DNA of 7,276 bases, taken from the NCBI GenBank assembly GCA_030066455.1, contig JASJBQ010000248.1:1-7276 (forward strand). Reading direction: 5' to 3'. The notes under the pieces are model-generated. The model made no database searches. It was not told where the DNA came from and saw only the letters and a program-made list of their open reading frames with translations. The translations under genes and the position numbers were made by a program. This document shows, in pieces, positions 1 to 6,312 of the stretch. The stretch is from Desulfobacterales bacterium. Its GTDB lineage: Bacteria; Desulfobacterota; Desulfobacteria; Desulfobacterales; UBA5852. Numbering within the stretch: the first letter of the stretch is position 1; each line of letters starts with the position of its first letter.

Positions 1-38
1 ATATGGAATATTTTTCTCAACGTAATCGGGACGCACTC

Positions 39-419
39 ATGACAAGCAACCGTTCGATTAGACTCTTGATTATCGAAGACAATGTCGAGGTCCTCCGTTC
101 TCTGGGAAAATATTTTACGAAAAAGAAATATGAGGTGGTTACCGCCTCCAACGGTCTCGATGGATTGAAAGCATTTGAATCGAACCAGAGCGGTTTTGAT
201 CTGATTATAACCGATTTGGTGATGCCCAATATCAGCGGGGTCGCCATCATTTCCATGGTCAAGAAAAAATCGCCCCAAACCCCGGTCATCGCCATCACAG
301 GTTGGGGAGAGCATCCCGAGGCACTGGCGACCGAAGCGCACGCCGACTTGGTACTGGAAAAGCCGATCGAACTGGACCGGATGGACCGATTTATCAGCGA
401 TCTCCTGTCTAAGAAATAA
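39..419 (+). CDS. Stand-alone response regulator receiver domain protein
   Basis: This is a 126-residue CheY-like receiver with no output domain. The acidic pocket is E13-D14, and the phosphoacceptor is D59 in the motif TDLVMPN. T87 in AITGWG and K108 in LEKPI are the conserved switch threonine and lysine, so all catalytic positions are present and it should accept phosphate from a histidine kinase. The start at 39 is preferred because a weak GGGA (28-31) lies 7 bases upstream and the product then begins close to the first beta strand. An in-frame ATG at position 3 would add 12 residues with no domain match, and the frame is open to the window edge. It lies 94 bases upstream of a sigma-54 activator that lacks a receiver, on the same strand. 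I infer that the two belong to one signalling unit, but no kinase is visible. Single-domain receivers can also act by protein-protein contact or in phosphorelays. Confidence 0.9.
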   Translation: MTSNRSIRLLIIEDNVEVLRSLGKYFTKKKYEVVTASNGLDGLKAFESNQSGFDLIITDLVMPNISGVAIISMVKKKSPQTPVIAITGWGEHPEALATEAHADLVLEKPIELDRMDRFISDLLSKK

Positions 420-513
420 GCTCGGTAGCCGGATATAAGCCTTAATCAGCCGTGCCATCATCCCGATATATTTCAACAATCATATATAGCGACAACTACA
501 GAGACCCTTCACC

Positions 514-1563
514 ATGCCACCAATAAAAAAGATGCAAAAGGCCCCGCCCCTCATCGGCACCAGTCAGAACCTTGAGCGTATCCGAGAGCTGATCAATCAT
601 GTAGCCGACACGGGCCTTAACATCCTCATCTGTGGCGAAAGTGGTGTCGGCAAGGAGGTCGTGGCCCAAAATTTATACCAGGCTTCTCCACGCAACGGTA
701 AACCTTTCCTGAAAATCAACTGTGCCGCCCTGCCGGACGGTCTGCTCGAAAGCGAGCTGTTTGGTCATGAGCAAGGCGCCTTCACAGGGGCGGAGCGGAA
801 AAAGCGAGGAAAATTCGAACTGGCCCACGGTGGTGTACTGTTGCTGGATGAAATCGGAGACATGTCCATCGCCCTTCAGGCCAAACTGTTGCATGTGCTG
901 CAGAGCGGCGAGTTTTCGCGCCTGGGCTCTGAAAGGGAGATCCACACCGATACCTGGGTGATCGCTGCCACAAACCATGAACTGGAAGCGGACATTCGCC
1001 AGGAAAAATTCAGAGAGGATCTGTTCTACCGGCTGAATATCATCAAGATCCACATTTTGCCTTTGCGGGAGCGACCCGAGGACCTCCCGCCGCTGATCGA
1101 TCATTTTGTTAACAAATACGCCTACCAGTTCCAGGCTGGCCGCATCAACGCCCCGAGCAACCATATCATCGCCAAAATGTGCCAATACCATTGGCCCGGC
1201 AACGTCCGGGAGCTTCAAAATGTTTTGAAGCGTGGCTTTGCGCTGGGGAATTGGGATGAAATCATCGATGAATTGTTCCGTATCGCGCAGGACGCAGCCG
1301 TCGTGCCTCAAGTGGCACCGGGGTCGGGAAAATATCCGATCCTAAGCGGTGTCGTGGGGATAGACCCCGAAACGATCGATCTGGACGCGCTATCGCTCAA
1401 GGAAATATCACGATCGGTCCAAAACCGTGTCGAACGCGAAGTCATCGCGTATGTGCTGGACAAAGCCGGGTGGAACCGGAGTAAAGCCAGCCGGATACTC
1501 AAGATCAGCTACAAAGCTCTGCTCTACAAAATTAAAGATTTGGATATCCAAATTCCCACCTGA
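514..1563 (+). CDS. Sigma-54-dependent transcriptional activator (AAA+ / Fis-type HTH, no receiver domain)
   Basis: This 349-residue protein is a bacterial enhancer-binding protein that remodels RNA polymerase-sigma-54 using ATP. The AAA+ domain begins almost at the N terminus. It has Walker A GESGVGKE (41-48), the sigma-54 contact loop GAFTGA (88-93), Walker B VLLLDE (108-113), a sensor I region ending in AATN (151-154), the arginine-finger region FREDLFYRLN (166-175) and sensor II WPGNVREL (227-234). A Fis-like helix-turn-helix closes the protein at about 310-349 (NRSKASRILKISYKALLYKI). NtrC-family members usually carry about 120 residues of N-terminal sensory domain. Here only about 12 residues precede the AAA+ core, as in PspF-like activators. 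Its input may therefore come in trans, possibly from the receiver encoded just upstream. The Shine-Dalgarno is weak; ATG 514 is the first in-frame start, and ATG at 532 is an alternative. The gene runs convergently towards the secretion/pilus genes, which makes them a plausible but unproven target. Confidence 0.95.
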   Translation: MPPIKKMQKAPPLIGTSQNLERIRELINHVADTGLNILICGESGVGKEVVAQNLYQASPRNGKPFLKINCAALPDGLLESELFGHEQGAFTGAERKKRGKFELAHGGVLLLDEIGDMSIALQAKLLHVLQSGEFSRLGSEREIHTDTWVIAATNHELEADIRQEKFREDLFYRLNIIKIHILPLRERPEDLPPLIDHFVNKYAYQFQAGRINAPSNHIIAKMCQYHWPGNVRELQNVLKRGFALGNWDEIIDELFRIAQDAAVVPQVAPGSGKYPILSGVVGIDPETIDLDALSLKEISRSVQNRVEREVIAYVLDKAGWNRSKASRILKISYKALLYKIKDLDIQIPT

Positions 1564-1628
1564 GACGGTTTTGTAAGATAAAGACCAAATTTGTAAAATT
1601 GATGGCCATCATTGTTGTTGCTCCATGA

Positions 1629-2021
1629 TCATTCGGTGTAACTGCCTGTCGGGTTGCCTGCTGGCAAGGACGAAGTCTCGGCAGGTGCGGTGGATGATTG
1701 CTCGGAAATGATTTTCAACAACCTGATGATCTGACGATTTTGATCGATGACGCGGTCGTAGCGGTTGAGAAGCGCTTCCTGCCGTGAGAGCATTTTTTGG
1801 TTCTGGTAATAGATCAAACCGATCGACCGTGCCGTGTACAGGGACCCAAGAGCCGCCTGCCGGCTGGGGTAATCAGTTCCCACGGAACCGCTGGGGGCTG
1901 GCATCAGGGCCTCGTACTCGCTACCCAGCGTCTCGATCAATTCGCTCATGGGGTCGGCCCGGACCAACGCTGCGGATGCCATGGCCATCAGGACCGCCAA
2001 TCCAAAAATAGATGTTTTCAT
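1629..2021 (-). CDS. Small exported protein of unknown function
   Basis: This is a 130-residue protein whose family I do not recognise. Residues 1-22 form a clear Sec signal peptide: a Lys near the start, a hydrophobic core rich in Ala, Leu and Met, and a V-R-A cleavage site before D23. The mature protein is about 108 residues. It has a stretch at roughly 55-105 that looks helical and polar (QNQKMLSRQEALLNRYDRV and on), compatible with a short coiled coil, and a Ser/Thr/Pro-rich tail. It contains no cysteine and no second membrane segment. The start is well supported by a strong ribosome site. It is the last gene of the minus-strand set, 69 bases after the GFSYIG pseudopilin. It may thus be a periplasmic accessory or a substrate of the secretion/pilus machine, but that is inference from position only. 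The real product is certain enough to annotate; the function is not known. Confidence 0.8.
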   Translation of the reverse strand: MKTSIFGLAVLMAMASAALVRADPMSELIETLGSEYEALMPAPSGSVGTDYPSRQAALGSLYTARSIGLIYYQNQKMLSRQEALLNRYDRVIDQNRQIIRLLKIISEQSSTAPAETSSLPAGNPTGSYTE

Positions 2022-2025
2022 TTCG

Positions 2026-2032
2026 TCACCTC
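2026..2032 (-). promoter_or_regulatory. Strong Shine-Dalgarno of the small exported protein
   Basis: Read on the minus strand, GAGGTGA lies 4 bases before the ATG at 2021. It is the strongest ribosome site in the window and fixes the start of the exported protein. This agrees with the signal peptide beginning at that same Met. Confidence 0.75.
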
Positions 2033-2090
2033 ACAAGTTCTGTTTACAACGGCGTTTCTTCGCTATTGGGTGTCAAGCAGGTTGATATTT

Positions 2091-2642
2091 TCACCCGCCC
2101 TCTGGGCTGGCGCTTCCTTTCGGGGTGTAGATAAATTTCCAATCGGAATAGGAGACGGCCGTCTCAAAAGCGCCGTATTCCTTGGGGAAACCGCTCGTTT
2201 TCCGGGGGCGTCCCGAGTGGGTGCTATGGACGCCTTTGATGCGGTCTCCGGCATCCCGAACAATGGCCCAATCATTTTCGCCGGAAAAGGGATCTTTATA
2301 CCACCGGCGCAGATGACGGCGCGCCTGCGGGTAGCGGGGGTCCTTCAGCAGGTCATCGATGGAGCGAGGATACTGCTTGCTTTGGCCTTCCGGTGGATTC
2401 TCGTAGTAGGCTTGAATGGCCTCCCTAATTTGATCGCCGCGAAAAATGAGTTCGGCCTCACGCTCGCGTTGGATAATGGTGCTCCAGTAGCGATTCGCAG
2501 CGGTCATGGCTATGCCGGCAATGGCGACGGCCAGTAACACGCCAATATAAGAAAAACCGTTGTGGCTTCCCCAGATGCGCAATTTCGGCGTTGCCCTGCG
2601 TCGCTCTTCATTGTGGTGTACGCTTAAGTACGCCGCATTCAT
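2091..2642 (-). CDS. Type II secretion / type IV pilus-like pseudopilin (GFSYIG type, no Glu+5)
   Basis: With the start at 2642 the product is 183 residues. The prepilin-peptidase site is N-G|FSYIG (cleavage after G29), followed by the hydrophobic helix VLLAVAIAGIAMTAANRYW. A globular part then carries EREAELIFRGDQIREAI, YPRSIDDLL, RRHLRRWYKDPFSG, NDWAIVRD and finally YSDWKFIY. These blocks match a pseudopilin family I know from proteobacterial MSHA/T2SS-like clusters, where Gly replaces the usual Glu at position +5. The start is uncertain. No start codon lies close to the cleavage site. ATG 2642 has AAGGAG only 2 bases upstream. The open frame continues to an ATG at 2747, which would give 218 residues and a 64-residue leader. 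The first 27 codons after 2642 lie inside a palindromic repeat (2560-2686), so the native 5' end may have been replaced. The mature domain is intact; whether it is expressed is unclear. Confidence 0.85.
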   Translation of the reverse strand: MNAAYLSVHHNEERRRATPKLRIWGSHNGFSYIGVLLAVAIAGIAMTAANRYWSTIIQREREAELIFRGDQIREAIQAYYENPPEGQSKQYPRSIDDLLKDPRYPQARRHLRRWYKDPFSGENDWAIVRDAGDRIKGVHSTHSGRPRKTSGFPKEYGAFETAVSYSDWKFIYTPKGSASPEGG

Positions 2643-2686
2643 CACTCCTTGCCCGCCTTGAACCTGCGCATCTGGGGAAGCCACAA
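2560..2686. repeat. 127-bp quasi-palindromic repeat element with perfect 22-bp terminal inverted repeats
   Basis: The arm at 2560-2581 (begins TTGTGGCTTCCCCAG) and the arm at 2665-2686 (ends GGGGAAGCCACAA) are exact reverse complements over 22 bases. The 83 bases between them are also imperfectly self-complementary about a centre near 2624, where GTAC repeats flank GCTTAA; several mismatches are of the C/T kind that keep G-U pairing in RNA. No transposase and no flanking target duplication is visible. The layout fits a REP- or MITE-like dispersed palindrome. From memory it resembles intergenic repeats of Desulfobacterota genomes, which cannot be verified here. It overlaps the 5' end of the GFSYIG pseudopilin reading frame. 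Confidence 0.8.
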
Positions 2687-2773
2687 TCGCTTGGTATTGT
2701 GTTTCTTGCGAACAGAATTTTGTATTTGGATCTTTTTCCGGCTGCATCGCGCTTTGGCTTACCTGTCGGCAGA

Positions 2774-2870
2774 TGGCCGCTTTTTTTGTTCCGTGTTTAT
2801 CGGCGAAAATCAGTGGCTCAATTTATGCTTTGGGTGTTCATCGGCGTGAATCTGCGGTCATTGGCGGCCA
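2774..2870. repeat. 97-bp repeat-like unit with 7-bp inverted ends and a degenerate internal direct repeat
   Basis: The unit starts with TGGCCGC (2774-2780) and ends with its reverse complement GCGGCCA (2864-2870). Between them are two related 26-base copies, at 2793-2818 and 2834-2859, offset by 41 bases. They share the pattern GTGTT-ATCGGCG--AATC-G-GG and differ at 7 positions. The pattern resembles dispersed intergenic repeats of the type seen in many environmental genomes; this is recollection, not a search. It sits between the stop of the GspG-like gene and the palindromic element, in sequence with no supported gene. Confidence 0.5.
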
Positions 2871-2877
2871 ATTTCCA

Positions 2878-3282
2878 TCACCACTCGTTATAGGGAACGC
2901 CCTCAAGGCTGACTTTGTTGCTACCGCTGTGAACGTCGTATACGTTGCCGTCGGCGAAACCTTCGGGGGGAATTGTGATCCACGTATCGGTGCGTCCCGT
3001 GAACGGGTCCATGGGGACTTGGCGAACATATCTTTTTTCCGCCAGGTCCTCAAGCGTATCCGGATACCGACCGTGGTCGGCAAAATGCTGGTCGATGGTG
3101 TCGCGCATGACAAAAAGCGATCGCCGTAGGTTGGTTTCCTTGGCCCGCACCAACTGACGCTGAAAATTGGGCATGGCCATGGTGGCGAGGATGCTGATGA
3201 TGGCCACGACAATCATCATCTCGATCAGCGTAAAGCCTTGCTCAGACGATGGGGGCGATGTATTTGAGTGCCTTGCCTGCAT
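2878..3282 (-). CDS. GspG-like major pseudopilin
   Basis: This 134-residue prepilin has a short 16-residue leader ending QG|FTLIE, with Glu at +5 (E21) and the hydrophobic helix MMIVVAIISILATMAMP. Then follow the amphipathic continuation QRQLVRAKETNLRRSL, the GspG-type block HGRYPDTLEDL and DPFTG (92-96). The C-terminal loop YDVHSGSNKVSLEGVPYNEW resembles the Asp/Gly-rich end of GspG, which binds calcium in studied members. The length is typical for the family. It would be cleaved and methylated by a prepilin peptidase and assembled at the inner membrane into a pseudopilus. No good Shine-Dalgarno precedes ATG 3282, but no other in-frame start fits. The gene lies 108 bases after the longer pseudopilin and is probably co-transcribed with it. 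MSHA-like or T2SS use cannot be told apart from this subunit alone. Confidence 0.92.
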   Translation of the reverse strand: MQARHSNTSPPSSEQGFTLIEMMIVVAIISILATMAMPNFQRQLVRAKETNLRRSLFVMRDTIDQHFADHGRYPDTLEDLAEKRYVRQVPMDPFTGRTDTWITIPPEGFADGNVYDVHSGSNKVSLEGVPYNEW

Positions 3283-3390
3283 GCGTTTAGCGAATATGCC
3301 CCACCCCTCGGTGTGCCACCTTAAAATAACGATTCGTAACGTAAAGGTCCAAGAATTCAGTCGCCATTGACTGGCCGACCGCCCTCTCGG

Positions 3391-3942
3391 TTACCAATCC
3401 CGATAATAACTTCCATCAAGGGCCTGCTCGTCACTTTGCGAATAGATGTCGTAGACATCTTGCCCCCCCCAGATGCCGCTGCCGGGTTCGTCGGCATATG
3501 CCCGCAGCCCCCATTCACCGCTATCGGTCATGGGGTCGCGCGGAATGCGTCGCAGGAACTTCAGGAGAACCGGCACCGCATCCGCGGATTCCACACCTTC
3601 GACCAGGATGTCGAGACTCGGAGGGTAGCCGGAATCCTCGTTGGATTTGGGGATTCGGCCCTCATCCACCTTTTTTTTGTATTCATCCAGGGCTTTACGA
3701 ATGATCCGCAGGTTCTGCCGGAGTTCGATTTCACGCGACCGTTTATAGGTCATATACGATAGGGGCAGAATTCCACTCATCAGGATGGCCAGGATGGCCA
3801 TGGCAATGATGAGCTCAATCAGGGTGACCCCAGCCGGATGATTTATTGGGGGGGCACACAGCGCGCCCTGCGAATGGGGGGCCCGGTCGAAGGGTGCGGG
3901 GGGCTGGCGGGATGCGTTTGTTTGCGAGCGGGTCAGGACCAT
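3391..3942 (-). CDS. Second GspG-like pseudopilin with a long leader
   Basis: The product is 183 residues. The prepilin site is A-G|VTLIE after an unusually long 38-residue leader. Glu at +5 is present, followed by the helix LIIAMAILAILMSGILPLSYM. The globular part carries REIELRQNLRIIRKALDEYKKK, a YPPSLDILVEGV block, RRIPRDPMT and the C-terminal loop YDIYSQSDEQALDGSYYRDW. That loop is clearly paralogous to the C terminus of the following GspG-like gene, down to the final Trp. ATG 3942 has AGGCGG 5 bases upstream and is the only usable start. The leader is Pro/Ala-rich and spans C-rich homopolymers, and runs of A8 and G8 occur further on, so the frame is sensitive to slippage. It sits 77 bases after the secretin and very likely supplies a pseudopilus or pilus subunit. 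Confidence 0.9.
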   Translation of the reverse strand: MVLTRSQTNASRQPPAPFDRAPHSQGALCAPPINHPAGVTLIELIIAMAILAILMSGILPLSYMTYKRSREIELRQNLRIIRKALDEYKKKVDEGRIPKSNEDSGYPPSLDILVEGVESADAVPVLLKFLRRIPRDPMTDSGEWGLRAYADEPGSGIWGGQDVYDIYSQSDEQALDGSYYRDW

Positions 3943-3947
3943 GATAA

Positions 3948-3953
3948 CCGCCT
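3948..3953 (-). promoter_or_regulatory. Shine-Dalgarno of the long-leader pseudopilin
   Basis: On the minus strand AGGCGG lies 5 bases before ATG 3942. It supports the long leader as real, because no other in-frame Met occurs before the cleavage site. Confidence 0.55.
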
Positions 3954-4019
3954 GTTAAAACACGATAACGAGCATCGGTATATCTGGGGGCAGGTGATCC
4001 AGTCTTGCCGCGATAGCGA

Positions 4020-6299
4020 TCAACTGCCGACGGCCCATTGTCGATCGACCACATGGATATCGCGTGGGAACTCCTTGCGCCCGCGAAAACGGTTGCATTC
4101 GTCTTCGGCCTTTGACTTGGCCTCATAGGCGCCGATGTAGATACGATGGAACAGACCTTTGCGGGGGATCTGCGCGGAAATCATAAAGCACTGGTAGTTC
4201 ATGCCGGAGAGCTGCTGGGCTCGTTTTTCGGCTTCTTTGCGGTCCAAATAGGAGCCGACGTGGATGCTATAGGCCGCGTTTTCGGGCCAATCCGTGCCGT
4301 AGGACGCCCTTTCCCGGATGTCAGGGATGACTTTGGCGACTGGCTCGGACGTGGCCGGCGCAGGTTCTTCGGATTCGGGCATCGGGACCAGAGCGCGCGG
4401 CAGCTTTTCGGGCTCCGGCTTGCCCGTAAATGGGGTTTCTGCGGGCAGATCATCCAGGATGCCCTCGCGCGGTCGGTTGCGAAAACGCTTATCCTTGGCG
4501 CTTTTGATTTCATACGGGGTTTCGACGGACCAGCGGTTGGCGCTGCCGGACCAGATCTCGGTGGCATCGATGGCAGGGATATCCTGACTGCGCACCACAA
4601 AGGGGGTGATCACCATCAGGACGTCTCTTTTCGTATCCTGCTGGTCCCGGTTGGCAAACAGACTGCCCATGGCCGGGAAATCACCCAGGAGGGGGATTTT
4701 GCGGATGGCCTTGCGCTCCGTATTGTCGATGAGACCGCCGAGGATCACTGTTTCACTGTCGCGCAGGGTCAGTACACTTTGCGCGGTTCGTGTCCGAATT
4801 GGAAATTGCGGGTTCTCGGGGGTATTGATGTTTTGGCCGATGGCACTGACTTCGAGGGTCATCTTGAGGGTGACTTCATCGTGCATGTTGATCACCGGCT
4901 GGGCATCCAGCTTGACGCCCACGTCAAAGTATTGAAAGTCGAAGGTTACATCCCCCGTGTTGGAATCCACCCGCCGGTTGGACTGTAAGGGCACCCGTTC
5001 CCCAAGCAGAATGGAAGCCTGTTCGGCATTCTTGACCCTGATCTTGGGTGCCGCCAGGATACGTGTGTCGCCGTCTTGTTTGAGGAGGTTCAGGGTCGCC
5101 TGGGGCGTCGACAGGATCAACTCCTTGTCCGTGATCCGCCTGAGCGAATAGAGCGAGAGGTTGTCAACCGTATCCGTATCCTCGCTTATTGAATCGCTTG
5201 TCTCCCCAAGGCCGAAGGTGATGTTCTCGCTGAAAACCAGCCCCAGATTTTCCTGCAGTTCCTGGGTGACCTCGAGAAACTCGACGTCCAGCAGCACTTC
5301 GGCGGGTTTGCCGTCATGGGCCTCGATGATGCGCGAGGCAATTTCGATGACCTCACGGTTGCCGCGGATAAGGACGGCATTGAGATTTTCGTTAGCAATG
5401 ATATCTCTGCTTTTCAAAATTTTGGCCAACAGCCCCACCGCTTTTTTCGGCTCCAAGTTGGAAAGATAAAAAGTCTTTATTTGTAAATCTTCATATTCCT
5501 TGGCTTTCTGGGGGGTGTCGGGGTAAATGATCATGGTGTTGTCATTCACCAAGATGGAGTTCAGCTTGTTCGTGCGCAGCAGCACATCGATAAAGCGATC
5601 GAAGGAGACATCGGTCATAAAGAGCGTCACCTTGCTATTCGGCATTTCCCGGTCGAAGATGAAGTTGATGCCGGAGAGCTTGGTCAGTACCTCGAACACG
5701 TTGACGATCGGCGTGTTTTTGAACTTGAATGACACCGGCGCGTCGGACTTGAAACCGGGCCGATCAATGGCGGCCTTCTTCTCTTCGCTCTCCCAGTAGG
5801 ACAGGGCCTGGTTGGCCGGTTCGAAATCAGGATCCAGTTCAACCGCTTTCTGAAATGCCTCGAGCGCGTTACCGTATTTCTTGACCTTCAGGAAATTGCG
5901 GCCCTGTTTGTAATGATGGCGGGCGTCGCGTTTGTTTTGGGCGATGGTGAAAAGCTCCGAGGCCGGCATGTTGGCCGGATTGAGCGCCATGCTGATCTGG
6001 AATTCTTCCATGGCCTCGGTAAACAGGCCCTGGTCGAGATAGGAACGTCCCCGGTTCAAATGCATTTGCGACGCTTTGAACTTCGAACGTCGCAGCATGA
6101 GACTGATCTCGGTGTCGCCTGGATTGTCTTCGTTGGCCTTCTGGAAGAAGGTCACGGCCTTGTCCCAGTCGCCGGCATCGGCATAGCGATGACCTTCGCG
6201 CAGATAGCGCGTGTCGGGTGTGCATGCGGCCATCATCAAGAGGGCCAGTAGCGCGACCGACAAGGCAAAGAAGACAGCCGTATTTCTTCGCGGCAGCAT
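4020..6299 (-). CDS. Lipoprotein secretin with N-terminal TPRs and C-terminal SPOR domain (GspD/PilQ/MshL family)
   Basis: With the start at 6299 the product is 759 residues. Residues 1-25 are a lipoprotein signal (RR, hydrophobic core, MAAC lipobox; C26 would be lipidated). TPR-like helical repeats occupy about 30-165 (e.g. YGNALEAFQKAVELDPDFEPA). An STN/N0 domain covers about 188-260 (FKFKNTPIVNVFEVLTKLSG), and an N1 secretin domain about 273-332. The secretin beta domain, about 400-571, carries RILAAPKIRVKN, VPLQ, the TRTAQSVLTLRDSETVILGGLI block and IPLLGDFPAMGSLF. A Pro/Glu-rich linker (572-676) leads to a SPOR domain (677 to about 755: YSIHVGSYLDRKEAEKRAQQL, RIYIGAY). It should form the outer-membrane channel of a pilus or T2SS machine, with SPOR binding peptidoglycan. 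ATG 6353 would add 18 residues and lacks a ribosome site. The gene follows the PilP-like gene and precedes the pseudopilins, the usual order in MSHA-like loci. Confidence 0.95.
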   Translation of the reverse strand: MLPRRNTAVFFALSVALLALLMMAACTPDTRYLREGHRYADAGDWDKAVTFFQKANEDNPGDTEISLMLRRSKFKASQMHLNRGRSYLDQGLFTEAMEEFQISMALNPANMPASELFTIAQNKRDARHHYKQGRNFLKVKKYGNALEAFQKAVELDPDFEPANQALSYWESEEKKAAIDRPGFKSDAPVSFKFKNTPIVNVFEVLTKLSGINFIFDREMPNSKVTLFMTDVSFDRFIDVLLRTNKLNSILVNDNTMIIYPDTPQKAKEYEDLQIKTFYLSNLEPKKAVGLLAKILKSRDIIANENLNAVLIRGNREVIEIASRIIEAHDGKPAEVLLDVEFLEVTQELQENLGLVFSENITFGLGETSDSISEDTDTVDNLSLYSLRRITDKELILSTPQATLNLLKQDGDTRILAAPKIRVKNAEQASILLGERVPLQSNRRVDSNTGDVTFDFQYFDVGVKLDAQPVINMHDEVTLKMTLEVSAIGQNINTPENPQFPIRTRTAQSVLTLRDSETVILGGLIDNTERKAIRKIPLLGDFPAMGSLFANRDQQDTKRDVLMVITPFVVRSQDIPAIDATEIWSGSANRWSVETPYEIKSAKDKRFRNRPREGILDDLPAETPFTGKPEPEKLPRALVPMPESEEPAPATSEPVAKVIPDIRERASYGTDWPENAAYSIHVGSYLDRKEAEKRAQQLSGMNYQCFMISAQIPRKGLFHRIYIGAYEAKSKAEDECNRFRGRKEFPRDIHVVDRQWAVGS

Positions 6300-6308
6300 T
6301 GGGATGCA

Positions 6309-6312
6309 TCCT
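6309..6312 (-). promoter_or_regulatory. Ribosome site deciding the secretin start
   Basis: AGGA on the minus strand lies 9 bases before ATG 6299. With the lipoprotein signal beginning exactly at this Met, it favours 6299 over the upstream in-frame ATG at 6353. Confidence 0.5.

Noticed and set aside
445..465. Possible sigma-54 promoter (TGGCACG on the minus strand)
   Set aside because: The -24 part is good, but the GC dinucleotide expected in the -12 element at the right spacing is missing, and no gene starts downstream on that strand.
1599..1612. Palindrome TGATGGCCATCA between the convergent genes as a bidirectional terminator
   Set aside because: It is a 12-bp palindrome without a loop and without a T-run on either side, so it is not a credible intrinsic terminator.
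2045..2080. TTGACA-like -35 box upstream of the small exported protein
   Set aside because: No acceptable -10 box at 16-18 bases spacing; the match is probably chance.
1797..2537. 246-codon plus-strand open frame
   Set aside because: It is antisense to both the small exported protein and the GFSYIG pseudopilin, whose protein features are clear. It has no motif of its own.
2591..2893. Plus-strand open frame of 100 codons across the repeat region
   Set aside because: It is made almost entirely of the two repeat elements, and its predicted protein has no family resemblance.
4146..4988. 280-codon plus-strand open frame
   Set aside because: It lies wholly antisense to the conserved secretin domain on the minus strand, and its translation shows no recognisable domain; it is a shadow of a GC-rich gene.
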